Origin: Acanthornis magna
Taxonomy: Eukaryota > Chordata > Aves > Passeriformes > Acanthizidae
Length of the DNA stretch: 64,000 nt
Reading direction: 5' to 3'
NCBI GenBank assembly: GCA_036785705.1
Contig: JAWUZG010000001.1
Span: 9,052,001-9,116,000, forward strand
In this document: piece after piece, positions 24,982 through 38,362 of the stretch
How the letters are laid out: each line of letters starts with the position of its first letter
How positions within the stretch are numbered: position 1 is the stretch's first letter
Position numbers and translations under genes: made by a program
Notes under the pieces: model-generated
The model's input: the letters and a program-made list of their open reading frames with translations, nothing else
Databases searched by the model: none
What the model was told of the DNA's origin: nothing

Positions 24982-24987
24982 CCCCTT

Positions 24988-25166
24988 CACCAATCGGCGG
25001 CGGGGGCGGGGCTCCAGGCTGACCCGCCGCCGGCCCCGAGGGGCGGCCCGAGCCCCAGGGGCGTCACTGACGGGTGAGGGGGGGAAGGCGGGATCAACTT
25101 GAGCGACGTGGCCGTTGCCCAATGAGAGCGGAGCGCGGCGGGACGCGCGTGCCCGCCGGCCAATAG
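24988..25166 (+). promoter_or_regulatory. CCAAT-box cluster upstream of TMEM60
   Basis: Three CCAAT boxes lie at 24990-24994 (ACCAATCGG), 25119-25123 (CCCAATGAG) and 25160-25164 (GCCAATAGC). The first and third fit the extended NF-Y consensus best. They sit 120-300 bp before the likely TMEM60 exon 1 donor, the usual place for NF-Y sites in TATA-less promoters. Confidence 0.55.
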
Positions 25167-25199
25167 CAGACGCGGGGCGGGTGAGGGAGGCGGGCGGTT

Positions 25200-25285
25200 C
25201 CCTGAGGCGGAGCGGGTGGGGAGGGCCCTGCGCCCCCTCAGCTGAGCGCGGGCCCCGCGGACCGGGGGATGTGCCGGGACCTGCG
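25200..25285 (+). other. TMEM60: Likely TMEM60 untranslated exon 1 (3' end at 25285)
   Basis: A donor CTGCG|GTAGGT lies at 25286 at the right edge of the dense CpG island. It would pair with the acceptor TTTTGTTTTGTTAG ending at 28491, just before the TMEM60 reading frame. The 5' limit of the exon is a guess. Confidence 0.5.
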
Positions 25286-25291
25286 GTAGGT

Positions 25292-28200
25292 GTCGGGGAA
25301 CAAGGCGGGCTTCTGCCTCGGGGGCCTTCGGCACGGCTGGGGAAGCGGGGCCTGGCGGGACAAGGCCGGAAGGCCGAGGGAGGGGCCGAGGTTGTGAATA
25401 CAAAGCTGTGTTTAAATGAGGTTTTCAACCGGGCCTACAGCACGCTTTCTTTCTAAGTGTTAAATTACTCATACGTTCGGAATAAGCTTTAAAATGGCAT
25501 TTAATCGAACTGGGCTTCTGTTTAATATGGTTTCAACATAATATGAATTTCAGGACTTTTTTGGGAGATGTTCAAGGTTTAAATCTAAATGTGTAGGTTT
25601 ATACTGAGCTGAGTGTCCTGAGTACGTTTCCCTCCTCTTTATTTTTTTTTCTTTTAAGCAGGACAGAATTAGCTATTATAATATCCTCGTTATGCAGCTC
25701 ATCCCACCAAGGTCATTGATGCTCCTTGGATAGTTTCTCATCACTGACAATTTTCACTCCCTAATTACGTAGCTCCTATAATAGGAGTCAAGAGCTTTTT
25801 TATTTTTACAGTCTGCCTTTGACATCCCTTCAGTGTTCACTGAAGAGCCAGTTCAGACCTGTAGCACAGCTGCATCCTTTTCACAGTGTCACCCATCTTG
25901 TTGGGATAGCTGGACTTTAGCAAAGAACCTGCCAATCATCTTTCTTTCATCATGAGAGAATCAAGTGCTCCATGTAATCAAACCCTTCCTTCATTGTTAT
26001 GTCAGCTCTCTATCCAGCTGTCAGCCTTTTAAATTTGGTAGCTTTCTTTACTTGGACTCTGAGATTTCAAACGTACACTCGGATTTTCTTGAGTTTTCAT
26101 CTAAAAATGCCTCTTTAACTGACTGGAACTTTGCAGTCCTACCCAATCTGGCAGTAACATCTATTAGGTCAGAAAAAAGCAGCATAACATCCCATACTGA
26201 ATTTTTTGCCTTTACTTTTTATATTTGTTGCAAAGTGGTTCTTAGGAAGCTGAAAGTATTTTCAAGTACATCCTTCAAATTGAGTAGCCCCATGTAATAC
26301 ATCTTCAGTAGCTTTGTATTTCCTCCAGAGACAGATGATAGCACCTTCTTTGAGTATCTGATAACCTGATACTTCTAAGAGTGTTGAATTTCTTTTTTCC
26401 TTTCAGACCCAAGTTTCCAGTCTGTTTCTTTGGTTTCCGCTTTCTCCAGTTTGCTAATAAGAGAGTCTCTTTCTTCTAGTGTTTGTAGCATTGATTTCTA
26501 GAACTGGTTTTGAAAAACATTCTTATGAAAAGAATTGAAACTTCATTTCAGATCGCGACTCTTCACTTTAGCCACAGACTTGCACTTGAGAATATTGGGA
26601 GTGTTTTCAAAATACTGGAAGTGCTTTAGGCAGGACATAGGGGCTTTAGGGGCTGTAATCCCCAGCCCCTGCCAGCTGGGTTAGGTTTGTTTCTGTATCA
26701 AGTGCAAAACAATGCTATCTAAACCTCCTCCCGTGTTTTGTTCCCTTAACTCGAGTGCCGCTTCTGAGCTTTACCTCTTTCCTAAGGAAGAGGAGGGTGG
26801 GGGTCTTGGTTCCATCCTGCCAGTAACTGGCTTTCACCAGACCCTTTGGTGATCCCAGCAGAACCGAGACTGTGAAAAGCAAAGTTACAAAATCCTATTT
26901 TAAACTTTTTTTCCCCCTAGTTCAGATCAGGGAACTGGCCTGCGTTCGGTCACACAAGTGTCACCCCCAACACAAAGTGGGGATGCACTGACAGCAACTC
27001 CAATTTAGATTATTTTAGGCAAAACAGGATCTTTTCCTTAAAAGAAATCCTACTGCTGTCCACTAAATCAAATCCATTTGAACTTCAAACCCAGATTGAA
27101 CAAAATAGTAGATCTGTTGAACTGTGTATCAGAAGATGCAGATTTAAACTGTAGGATGATTTTAGTGAAGTACAAAATTGTTTTCCCCTTACTGTCATCT
27201 CATAACCAATTGAGACAGCAACTTTTACTTTCCTTCTTCTGGTAGCAAAGCTTATCTGAGCACAGAATTTGTTCAACTTCTTATCTGGCAAAAAAGTATC
27301 CTAGTTAATAAGGTGACAGTAGATTTCTGCTTATTGTGTGAGTTTAACAGCCATAATCAGGTGATGTTGTGAGCATTGGTAGTAACGCAGAGGAAGCAGC
27401 AGCCTGTGGGCAGGGGCATTGAGGGCACAGAGGGGAAGCAGCTCTTGTCCTGCCCTCAGCATCTGGTGCTGAGGATTAGATGCTTCAGAACACATCTCAC
27501 TTTCAGTAATTCAAATATATTTGTAATCTGGAAAAAATCAAAGCTAATTTTCTTATTTTAGATGAAAGACTATTAGTGGTCTAAAGAGAATTATTAAAAT
27601 TTTTAACTCAAATTTTTAAAATAAATAAAATACCTATTTCAGCACCATTTCACTGGTAAATTCATCTTTGTAGTATGAAATTTAGAGGAAAATCATAGTC
27701 CTTCACACTTCTGTTTTTTACACTTGTAGTGAAAAGCTCTTGGCAGATGCAGTGGTAAAAACTTTCCAGTTAGGAATATAAAAACTAACTTTCATTACTG
27801 TAGTGGCAGATCCATTTATCCTTGTTTTTCTTTCATCATGACTACAGAGAAATTTAAATATCCTACCCAGCCAATAAACCTGTCAGCCAGTGTCTGAATA
27901 CTTGAGATACCTGCCAGAAAGCAAACATTATCTGTAGCTTTTAGTAATTTTAAGATTGCTGGATGACAGAAAGCTGGGCAGTGCTCAATGGCTCAGTTTG
28001 AGCCTAGGTCACTTCAGCTGCAGCTCTGCAGACTGCAGGATCCCTTTGAGTGTTTTTGTGCTCCTTTGTGCTGGTTCACATTTTACTGTGGTTATTTCGT
28101 TACAGAGAGAGAATTGTTATGTTTTTGTTTTCAAGTGTTAACTATGAGTGCCTCGGTACTGGCGGTGGAAAATGGATCTAAACATATTCTTAGCATTCAA

Positions 28201-28491
28201 AAATCCCTAAATGAGTCTGACAGGTTGTTTAGGATTAAAGTACAGTTTGTTTCACAGAACAAATTTAGATTAAGGCAGTTACACAGCTGACTTAAGGCAC
28301 TCCAATGGAATGGTGGACTGGAACAAACGCTGTTCAGCTGTGCATGGTAGTTATGAAAGAAGTGCTAGGAAGCAGTATGTGGGTGAGGAGTGGGAAAGCA
28401 AGAGCAAGGAATTGGTCTCCTTTTTGGAATATGCCTAGTGGTTGTGTAGTGCTATCTTTTGATGCCTTCCCTCCCACTTTTGTTTTGTTAG
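25292..28491 (+). other. TMEM60: TMEM60 intron 1, no other feature seen
   Basis: About 3.2 kb from the island-edge donor to the acceptor before the coding exon. The sequence is AT-rich and non-coding, with no repeat family recognised. The open frame at 25965-26297 (110 codons) is of unremarkable composition and is most likely chance. Confidence 0.5.
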
Positions 28492-28533
28492 GTTGTTGCT
28501 GACAGTGAAGGACTTCCTCTCAAAGCTGTTTAA

Positions 28534-28938
28534 ATGAGAATGTCCCTGGCCCAAAGAGTGCTGCTGACATGGCTTTTTACGTTACTCTTCCTGATCATGC
28601 TGGTGCTAAAGTTGGATGAGAAAGCACCGTGGAACTGGTTCCTCATTTTTATTCCAGTGTGGATATTTGATACAATTCTTCTAGTTATGTTAATTGTAAA
28701 AATGGCTGGACGGTGCAAGTCTGGCTTTGACCCTCGCAATGGCTCCCAGAACATGAAGAAGAAAGTCTGGTACCTCATTGCAATGCTGCTGAAATTGGCC
28801 TTCTGCCTTGCCCTGTGTGCGAAGCTGCAGCGATTCACCACCATGAAACTGGCCTATGTGTTCATCCCACTCTGGGCCTTGCTGATTGGGGGCATGGTTG
28901 AACTGGGATATAATATCTTCTATGTACGAAGAGACTAA
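28534..28938 (+). CDS. TMEM60: TMEM60, transmembrane protein 60
   Basis: A complete 134-residue reading frame in a single exon. From SLAQRVLLTWLFTLLF onwards it matches vertebrate TMEM60 almost residue for residue as I recall it (human about 133 residues). Four hydrophobic segments are visible at about 8-27, 34-56, 78-97 and 107-130, separated by a charged loop (KLDEKAP), a central hydrophilic loop (about 58-76, with GRCKSGFDPRNGSQN) and KLQRFTTMK, so it is a small four-pass membrane protein. Its molecular function is not established. An in-frame TAA immediately precedes the ATG, which fixes the frame; Met3 is a second possible start and aligns with the mammalian 'MxLSLAQR' region. The acceptor of the coding exon is at 28491. 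The gene is divergent from PHTF2 across the CpG island and convergent with RSBN1L. No disabling change was seen. Confidence 0.97.
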   Translation: MRMSLAQRVLLTWLFTLLFLIMLVLKLDEKAPWNWFLIFIPVWIFDTILLVMLIVKMAGRCKSGFDPRNGSQNMKKKVWYLIAMLLKLAFCLALCAKLQRFTTMKLAYVFIPLWALLIGGMVELGYNIFYVRRD

Positions 28939-29155
28939 GCTATGCCAGGTGGTTTTCAGTGACAAGACTGGCACCAAATTACTAGATTAGTACCATTTTG
29001 CCACAAATTTGATCTTCGAACTAGAAAGCCAAATGAGTCAAGCTGGAGACTTCAGCTAAAGCAGGCTGAAGACTGAAAGTACACTTGTTCCATTTTTTTA
29101 TTTTAAAACTGTCACATATCCTCTTGTAAATAAAAGTATTTGTTCAACATAAGAT
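28939..29155 (+). other. TMEM60: TMEM60 3' UTR with poly(A) signal
   Basis: AATAAA at 29129-29134 follows the stop by about 190 bases. A GT/T-rich stretch (TATTTGTTCAACATAAGATGTTC) follows. Cleavage is expected near 29150. Confidence 0.8.
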
Positions 29156-32100
29156 GTTCTAATATGATTACTATTATTTGTTACATGGAATAAGACAGGT
29201 TCTTCACATGCAGGTAGAAGATGTTCTCAAAGAAACCACAATGTTCTACCCAGAATATTCAGCACATTGAGTAATCCTAGGAAGGAGGACTAACATTTTC
29301 TGCTATTTATGCTGTAAGTCAAGAAATAACCAGTTAACAGTAATTTCCATAAGGAGGTAAATTTGCTTTAAAAATCAGTAACAATTGACATCTGCCAAAT
29401 AACAGCAAGAAAAGGAATAAAGCAATACACTCTTTTTTTTTTTTTTTTTAGACAGTGAGATTCCATAACCAGTCTAAAAATAAGCACTGTTTTCTAAGCT
29501 GCTTGAAACAGCCCATAACCAGTATGTTAACCTTGGGGAATATGGTTGGTAGCTGAGCTGTGCCAACAGTCCTGAGATCCAGAGAAGAGGGAGGCAATGG
29601 TGATTCCTTTCCAAGTGAGAAAGCACCAGCGCTGCAGGAGACTGAAAGTACAGGGTGAGTTCAGTACTATTGCATTTGTACCTACCCAAAGTGGTACTTG
29701 AACAAGACAGCTTTTAATGCCTGAGGATCGGAAATTTTCAGGGTGAAGCCTTGGCTTTATGGAGCAAACTAAGATGTGAGTAAATGACCTTTTTCAGGTA
29801 ACAAGTGAATGGGACTTCTAGAAAGAACTGGAGAACTGAAACTATGAGTGTATTTCGTGGACTAAAGTAGTCTTCCAGGAGCTACAATAACACCAAATTC
29901 AAATGTAGCAGTTATCTGAGACATTATTAACATGCACTCTGAAGGTACTGATCCATTTACAGTTCTAGGGACTGAAGAATGTCAAGTGAATGAAAAACAG
30001 TCTAGGGTAACAGGACATGCCTAGACCAAAGTGTCTCACTCATAAAATTTTAATTATGTACATTCAACTGTACTTGTCTGTGGAAAAAAATTCTTCCTGA
30101 AGTGTTTGGATTTACTCTTGCTGTTCAATCACCCAGCTGTGAGTAAAGATACAGCGGAACCATATTATGGGAGACTGCTGAAAGAGCTTTATCTAAGAAA
30201 ACATGTTCCATTCTAAGGAAATGAATCTCAATTCAGAATACCAGGTAACAAATTATCTTTAAAACGAATTTAAGTCATGTTTGATTCAGAGTGGTTGACT
30301 ACCCTACTTAACACTTAACGGAAGGACCTCGCTCTGCGTTTTAAGACTTTTTGCCCACTCATGTGAGGTTCCTGTGGAGAACTGACTTCCTTCAGTCTTT
30401 TGTGATCTTTCAAGTAAAAATGGCACCTGTGATTAGGATGAGCTGTGGAGGAGGGAAAGAGTACATTTATGTCAGAAGAGGCTCTTAGACCTGCTGGCTC
30501 CAGGAGCTGCAAGAGCAAGCACACACACGCACGTGCCATGCGTACCTGTGTGTGCGAGGTGGAGAGAACAGGCTGCATCTGCACATCGCACTCAGGTCTC
30601 TGAAACAGCTCTTCTGCAAATGGCAACCAGGGCCACTGATCCCATGCCTGCAATGGAATGCCACTCCATGGCAGGCAACCTAGACCTTGTGAAATTTATG
30701 TGTATTTATGAAGAAGCATGTCTGAAGACATACCTCCAATTCAGGTGAACTTTGATGAACCACTTAACAAGCAGTGATACAAGTGTGTAACAAGTATTTA
30801 AGCATGTCAGACAAGATGATTTTATCTGCACACACACACACTTACCTGTGGTACGTATGGGACCAAGCATAAAACAATACCTGTAAGTCCTTGCACATCT
30901 GATGATTCTGGCAGAATAAAAGTCCAAACTCCCTTGTTCAGAGGATGCCAAAGCACCCCCATGCTGCTCAGAAGAGCAGAGCAGCTTTTCTCAGCCAAGC
31001 TGATGATGGTAATTGATCGTTATAACATAAAACAAAAGATGGAAGAATAAGAACTGGCTTCATTGGAACTTGGTGTATTATTAGCAAGATAGGCCATGAA
31101 TGGCGACTCTGCCCCCTTAATAAACCCCTTCTCTTCCACAGATGTAACAATTATCTGAAAGTTTGGCATCTCTAATTAACTAGAATCACAGACAGTCCTT
31201 ACAAATCTCCTTTTAATTGTTGCCTCTAATTTAATAGAAAAAGATCAGCAATTTCAGTTTGGGTTGTGGGTTTGCCTTTTTTTTTTTTTTTCTTTTAAAG
31301 GTTTACAAACCTTGAAATAAATTATTTGGAAAGCTGCAGCACATGTTTCTTGGTGTTGTCATACAGACACTCACAGCCAGGTGGAAGTGCTCAACTTTCC
31401 AAGTTCCTTGTCCTTATAGAGAAACTTGGAAAAGAGGATACCCCTTTTAAGTATTTTGTATCCTACTTAACTGACCTGAGCTGTGCTGAGATCTTTGTAC
31501 ACCGAGTATTGCTTCTCTGCCATATCAGAACTTCATTCAGAAGGATTTATGATACAAACTACACTGTAGCCTACTGACCTTTCCAGAAACTGCTGCAGGA
31601 ATTAATTACATCTGTTCATAATTATGCTGTTGTCAAAGGCACTGGTCACAGCTTGCAAGTGGAGCCAGTGCTCCTCACACATTTTCCTAAATTTACCAAC
31701 TGACCAACTGATCTTCAGTAACAGGATAAAACGAATGAAAAGCAGATTTGCTGAAGGTGGCAGGGAAAAGGAGAGCTGAATGCTGAGATGGCTCACACTG
31801 GTTTGTGATAAACAGGCACAAGGATGTTGTCTCAGCTCCCTGCGTCAGCTGATGGGGGGCAAAGGAGAGAACTTGGCTTTCAGGAGCTGTGTTTTAAACT
31901 GCAATTCAAAAGCTTGCTGAAATGAACTGGAAGTATCTGTACTGATGATATGTATCGGACATGGAGAGATATATTCCACACAATTGCTCTCTTCCCAGCA
32001 TTTATAGAAGTTTGAACACTTCAGCATGCATTGCAGGTGAGTATCTGCTTTTGTCTGATTACAGAAAATACTCAATGCACGTGTAAAAAAGGTAATGAAA

Positions 32101-35100
32101 CTAAAATTTTCAATTGCCAATTCATACTGCTTTTCTTGATTTGTCACCATTTTAGAATATTATCCAGCTTTGTGGGTTTTTTATACTTGAAAAATGAAGT
32201 TATGTGATAGGTACATCCCCATTATAACAAAATTTAACCTGAATGTTCTAAGAACATGTGTAGACCTACACAAAATGCACTGCCAGGCACAGAGGGCAAT
32301 ATCAAGGACTGAGGTACACAACCATTTTAGAGATATATTATCAGTGTTGTTTTCTGACATTATCTGCATCATAGTACAGAAGCGAAACTTTGCCTAACCT
32401 CATGAACATTTTCGCATTTCCCCAATTTAAAAGTTGGGTGAACCAAAGCGGAATTGAAAGTGAAAATTCTGAGACTCACAGAAACTTCCCTGTTTTAACA
32501 TCAATATAATTTTGGGAATAAATAATATGGCTTTTCAGTAATAAAGCTCTGAATAACTGCATCCTCAGAAATAAGTTGTTCAAACACGCTTGTTCAAGAC
32601 TGATGGGAATCAAGTTGTTTCAACATAGTTGTTTTCAAGCATGGAAAACACAGCACTATCATGTAACACATCACACTTTTTAATTAGGATTGCAGTAAAA
32701 ACAGCTATGCTGAGTTGGGAAAAGAACATTTGTACCTTTTCAGTGTACCTTTACTGTTTGAAAGTTTTGATGGAGTTCATCTCCCATATGAGCCTTGTAG
32801 ACCTGAATGAGCCTGGGTATCAACTTGCTGCTGAAAAGCATCAGGCTTTGAGAGCTAAGGCAACTTAAGGAATCCCTGCAGCTGGAACACTAGAGTACTG
32901 TTCAAAATAAATTCTGCATTTTCTCCTTGTACTGAAGTGGGATAAAGAATAGGAAAACCTGCAACTCAGTAAAGTCATTCCCTTTGATCTGCCTTTCCTA
33001 ACAAAACCAATATCCCAAGCAGATCTTATTTTCCCAATGAGAAAAGTCTCCCTACAATACAGAACAACAACATAAGAGCAAGAAACAGGGAAGCAATGAA
33101 AACATGAGTTTAGTTAATCTGGGTTAATTTTTATCTCAGTGTTCCTTCTGAAGTTCGTAAAGAAATCACTGCTAAAAAATGTTTTTTAGTCTAAAAATTT
33201 TGTTTCTGTGATTAACTAAAACTCTCAACTGCTTCAGTTTACATTGGCAAGTAGCTGGGTGTTATTATGGTATGCTTAGGATAAAGATTTAGCAGTCTTA
33301 TGTTACATAGTCTCCCACACACAGGTCTAACTCTCGAGATTTTCATCTCGAGACACCAGGAACAGCTTTCTCTGCTAATTGCTCCATTTTGTCTCAACAC
33401 AACCGGATAAAAAAGCTCCCATAAAAAGCACAGTCCTTAGAACACAGGCCTGAGCTGCACCCAACATGGCACCGTCAATCCAGTGGATGGCAAATTAAAT
33501 GATAGAAGAAAACATAGTGTATCAAAATAGCTATTGAAAAATCAAACTTGATAAAAATAGAAGTTTAAACTGCTGTTTTAATCAATGTTTGTATCAGATA
33601 ACTGTACACCAAATATTAAAGGACTATTTAGGACTAACGCCCTCATCAGTAGGCTCATCTATCAGCATGACCAGAACAAGAGAAGATCAATGTTTAGCTG
33701 GCACTCAAGTACAGCACGGCTTCAAAGCAGAGATAATATCAGCATCAAAGCACAGAGAAAAACAGTGGTTAGAATATAATACACTAAATTTGCGAAGTCA
33801 GTATCCCTGATGATTCTAACAGAAACAGCAACCTAAATATTGTGAAGTTAATCACTGCTTCTGAACAGAACACAAAATAAGTTGCATTTTTAAGAAAAAT
33901 GAAATGAGTGATGGGAATCAGTTCCCCAGATATTCCCACATATGCTGCAAATTCAGTGGGATCTGCACAAAATATCAGTATCTTCTATACAATTTTAAAG
34001 TGCATTTAATCCGTTTAAGAAAGTAATAAAATATCAGCTGAACACAGTGACTCATAATCAAATAAAACATTCTCGACAGTCATTCACAGCAAAGCACAAA
34101 GCAGTGACAATTTGTCCTTTCCATTTCCAGCTTGGATACATCCAGGGTAAGGTACAGGCGCTGCGCTGCCTAAAGACAAGGCTCTTTACGTACCTGACCA
34201 CTAGAAGAAAATAAATAAAATGACACTTGAGAAGCTTGCAGAGTTCTTTGATCTCTTGATCAGAATCAGTACTGCTTTCAGCCTAGCAGGGTCTCGTGGC
34301 AGTGTACTATCGCACAACAGTTCATTTTGCCAATGAACAAGGAAAAATCATGGATTTATTTCGGTCAATTCAGCATCTTATTCACATGCAGATATTAGAA
34401 AACAGTCATTTTGATCAATGAATACCAGTCTTGTGTTTCCTGGAAGACTTACTAAATTTTCCAAATCTGTAATGTTCGGATCTCTTTCACAGCATTCTAC
34501 TATTTCAGATTTCCATTTCCTACATCTTTTGCAATTCCAACTTATTTACTGTGCACGTGTATATCCACTTAAAAATCAACTTTATTTATCGCCAAGGAAT
34601 TATTTCACAGATGAAGAATTAAATCATCACCCTCTAAAATAATACTTTATTTCTAATACTAGATAGAATTAATATTTCAGTTAAAGTAGTATTGAAATAT
34701 TCGCTATAGTAACAAGGAAGGGAAAATCTGCATGCCAGCAGTACCTGTAATGAAAATGTTCTTTCATAGTCAATTTTCAGGCATTTGGAGGGCTGGGGGT
34801 GACACAACACTGAGTAACACTTGTACGTAACACATGAAGTCAGTTGCCAGTGAAATGCAAAAGATCCAATAATATTAAAAGAAAAAAGTAGCTACCCCCT
34901 TGAAAGCTCTTGTAGCAACTGTAACAATGCAATTCTTTGCCACCCATAAATATGTACCAAGATCTAGGAAAACATCTAAATTTCTGCACATCATGTCATT
35001 AACTGGAACACCACTGCACGTGCAGGGAGATAGGAACACCACCAATGGCGTCGGCAGATCTCTCCAATCTGCACAAGAACATGGGCCAAGAGAGACAACT

Positions 35101-37904
35101 AAAACACTGGAGATTTCAGCCAAAATAACAAAGATTTATAAATCACCGAAATCCAGAGAAGCGGGAAAAGCAATAAGCAAGGACTAATTTCAGTACAGCG
35201 GAACGCATGAAAGATTTATTGCTGAAGCAAAAGTCTGAAGATGAAGTTGTATGCAGCAGGAATAAAGGTTTATAGCACAGGACTGAAGCATGACCTTTGT
35301 CAGACTAATGAACAATTTGGGAGGTGAAATTCTCAGAAAAAGTACTCCCCTCTCAAAGGACAACCTCATTAAACTGCACATACCACAGGGAGAGGACAAC
35401 ACTTTTTAAAAAAATCTTTTCTTTAAAAAGTAAATGGTAAACAGTAATGCAGCCAGTCAGCCCAGACTCCTGACACCTGTAAATGCAAAGGGGGGTCTGG
35501 TAGCCATTGATAATCCCAATATGGTTCAAATTCTGTCTGCAAGGAATTCTGCCTAAAGTGAGAATCTGGTCTGTCTCAAAAACCCAAAGAAATACCTAAA
35601 AACTGAAAACAAAACCCTGCCACTTCTTAAAATCTCTTAGAATTCTGAAAGTGGTAAGAAAAAATGGGTTGAAGATGTGGGCACTTTAGAAGCAAAATAT
35701 CAGAACTAAGAGATACCTGAGCAGAAGTTCAAGACCACATCAGCCAAGACCACCAAGCAGGTCTTCAAAAGGAAACAAAGTTCTATTTGTAAGTGTAAAG
35801 TTGTATTTGCTAATAATTTTCAAAGATTTATTATTTCGGTCTGGAGAGGGCCTATGCTGCAGAAAGTTGTCAGCTGTCCTGCAGGACGAATGTCCACACT
35901 TCACTAAAATCTGAGAGGTTACAAAAAATGACTTGAACCGGAACGAATGGTCGGCCTATGCAAGACCAGCACACTAGTAAGATTTTCACTGTGAGTCAAC
36001 TACATAGTTCTAGGAGTTTGTTTTGTGTGGTTTTTATTTTGAAAAGCAGTATCTGGCAAGGCTGGTTTTGCTAAAGCTGGAGCCATCAGCTATCCCACCT
36101 GGAGAGCTGCATGCTTGGTGCAAACTACAACCTGCAGCTCTGCTCTGTTGCTGTTCTTCCATGGCCAGCACAGAGAACAGGAATGGAAGGCCATGGAACT
36201 GGACACGGATGTTTATAAAGTCAGAGATTACAAGTGGAAGCATTATTTCCAGATAATCCAGAAGACAGCAAAGGGAGCTGAGACCAAATTCCTACTATAA
36301 GGAAGGCTCAAATTCTTACATGAACAAATTAATTTTTTCAAATCAGAATCTGCTAGAGCAATAACTTACCACATAACACATGAATCATTTGCTCATGGCA
36401 AAGGGGAAAGCAAGATCCCTGAGGCTGAAAAACTGGTAGTAATCTCTTAGCCAGCATTAAAGAAAACAGTAGTAAGACTTAAGGATGTATTAGCCACATC
36501 CAAGAGACTCACATTTCTATTGCTTCTCTAATACATAATTATGGCTATGTAGGAGTAATGTTTAGCAATTCAAATATTGATTTAATTTATAATTCCTTGA
36601 CAGACCTATTTTAGATTAAACCAATCAGGGCACTCATCTAATAAATAGCTGATTTTAGTGCCAACTGTGAGTATGCAGTAACATTTTAAATTTTAACAAC
36701 CTAGAAGCAAAAAACCATTTACAACAGAAAGACCTCAGGTAGTTAAATTGGACATCACCTGAAAATCACATTGTTCTATTGCTACAAATGAAGCCAAAGT
36801 GATCACTAAGTGCATCAAAGTTTATAAACTGGATACTTAAGGATGTACACCTTTCAAAAATGTTATACAGAAAAATCCTAACAAAAATCAGAGATACAGA
36901 GGGCTTTGGAAATAACAGGCCTTGGGTCTGAAGTTTTACATATTTATCTGAAGGAAAGGCTGCAGGGCAGTTTACTGCTGTGTGCAGCTACCCAAGAGAG
37001 ACTTACTGTTCAGCTGTGTTTGAACTACACAGAAATACACTACACAGAGAATAAACAAGTCAAATGACAGAGTTACCAGATCAGATGCTAGCTAGCCTTG
37101 AAATCCTCTTCCCTCAGAACACCAGAGAATCCAAGTGCTCCATAGGTGGGGAAAGAGAACAGTTAACTTGGACACTGCTGTTATTTTCTTAATGAAACAC
37201 CTCTTGCTTCCAAACTGTGACTCATGAGGAACCTTCCTACTACACATATTGGCAAATCTCTTTATTGCCTGGCACTATCAGCACAGGGAGCAATTCAAAT
37301 CCAGGTATGTCTCTGGGAATTACAGGCCACTGCCAAAATGAGGTCTTTTTAGTTTGCTAAGTAACCATTTAAATATTCTTGGGTTTAACTGTACTCAGAT
37401 AACAGATTTGAGGGGGTGGTTGCTTTTTTGGCTTGTTTTGTGGGTTTGTTGGGTTTTTTGGTTGGGTTTTGGGGGCTTTTTTACATAAAATGAACTGTGC
37501 CCTGAGCAGGGCCAAGAGGCAAAGCCCAGGAGGGAGTTTGCTCCCTTGCACCAGCTCATCTAGGCAGATGCAGGTGGGTACTGCTAGCGCTCCTGGAGCC
37601 CACTGCGTGTCCAGCTGCCCTCCACAACAGGGAGGACCATTTGTCTCCCTCTTCCACATGAGTATCTGACAGCAGGAGTTTGGGGAGTGCCTTTAACGAG
37701 CACCTGTAAGGAATCGTGTGAAGGGAGGACTGATTCTGCTTTCTGACTAATCTGCATTTACAAAGATGCCTCAGCTCTACCTCAGTTTGCTACAGCTCCT
37801 CACCCACAAGGCGTAAGGGCATCCTATGCATTAGTGCAGGTAGAAACATAACCATTTAGAGAGGCAGTTGAACTGAATTATTTTTTGCAGACCCAAAAAT
37901 AAAA
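29156..37904. other. Intergenic region between convergent TMEM60 and RSBN1L
   Basis: About 8.8 kb without a gene I can support. It contains short CA tracts (30515-30530, 30831-30841), T runs (29432-29450, 31279-31291), a perfect hairpin at 33332-33353 and a G/T-rich stretch with a less AT-rich patch at 37410-37670. Short open frames, such as 34900-35187 (95 codons), lack domains. Confidence 0.55.
33332..33353. repeat. Perfect 9-bp inverted repeat, 4-base loop
   Basis: TCTCGAGAT (33332-33340), loop TTTC, then ATCTCGAGA (33345-33353). Each arm contains the palindrome TCTCGAGA. No T run follows and there is no gene link. Confidence 0.8.
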
Positions 37905-38362
37905 CCAATCTGTTATTATGAACCTTTATTAAGCGGCTCACATTTCAGTATAAATCACACTAAAAAGATTTTTAAAAAAGATATTTACACTACAGTGCTG
38001 ACACATTTAAAATGAAAAAATTGGTATAAATAAGCTCTATGGAAAAGCCTGGAATTGTCAAAAAGAATTCTGGCTCATCTTACAAAAAATATATATGTTA
38101 AATGTCAGCTCTACTCTAAAACCTACAACTCAAAATTATTTAAAGACTTCTTTATGTTAAACCTGCAGTGTTTACAGTGCATCTGGCCCTAAGTGCTTTG
38201 ATACTTCACAGTTATGGACAGGCACTGAGGAATGTTACAAAGCTACATAACTATTTTCTGTAACAGATGCGAAGACAAGTCACAAACTTGCCTCACAATT
38301 TATGATCTTTACATTATTACATCATTAAGTTTAAAAAGGAATTTAAAACCATATATACAAAT
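37905..38362 (-). other. RSBN1L: RSBN1L 3' UTR with poly(A) signal
   Basis: Between the stop codon (38365-38363) and the minus-strand AATAAA (TTTATT at 37925-37930 on the plus strand). It is AT-rich. The exact cleavage site and any longer alternative 3' UTR cannot be seen. Confidence 0.6.

Larger units (their letters stand above)
24010..25400. promoter_or_regulatory. CpG island: likely shared promoter of PHTF2 (-) and TMEM60 (+)
   Basis: GC and CpG density rise sharply against AT-rich flanks. The island contains many GGGCGGGG/GGCGGGGC (Sp1-type) boxes, CCAAT boxes at 24990, 25119 and 25160, TGACG half-sites (24935, 24971, 25065) and no obvious TATA box, as is typical of housekeeping bidirectional promoters. 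PHTF2 runs left from it and TMEM60 runs right. Long GC-rich open frames in all six frames here (up to 295 codons) are compositional artefacts. Confidence 0.85.

Noticed and set aside
24050..25456. Long open frames (up to 295 codons) in several frames of the CpG island
   Set aside because: Arginine/proline/alanine-rich frames on both strands at once are expected from very high GC. No known domain, and the region is better explained as a promoter.
34875..35187. Overlapping 82- and 95-codon open frames on opposite strands
   Set aside because: No known family, and no splice or transcript evidence in the intergenic interval.
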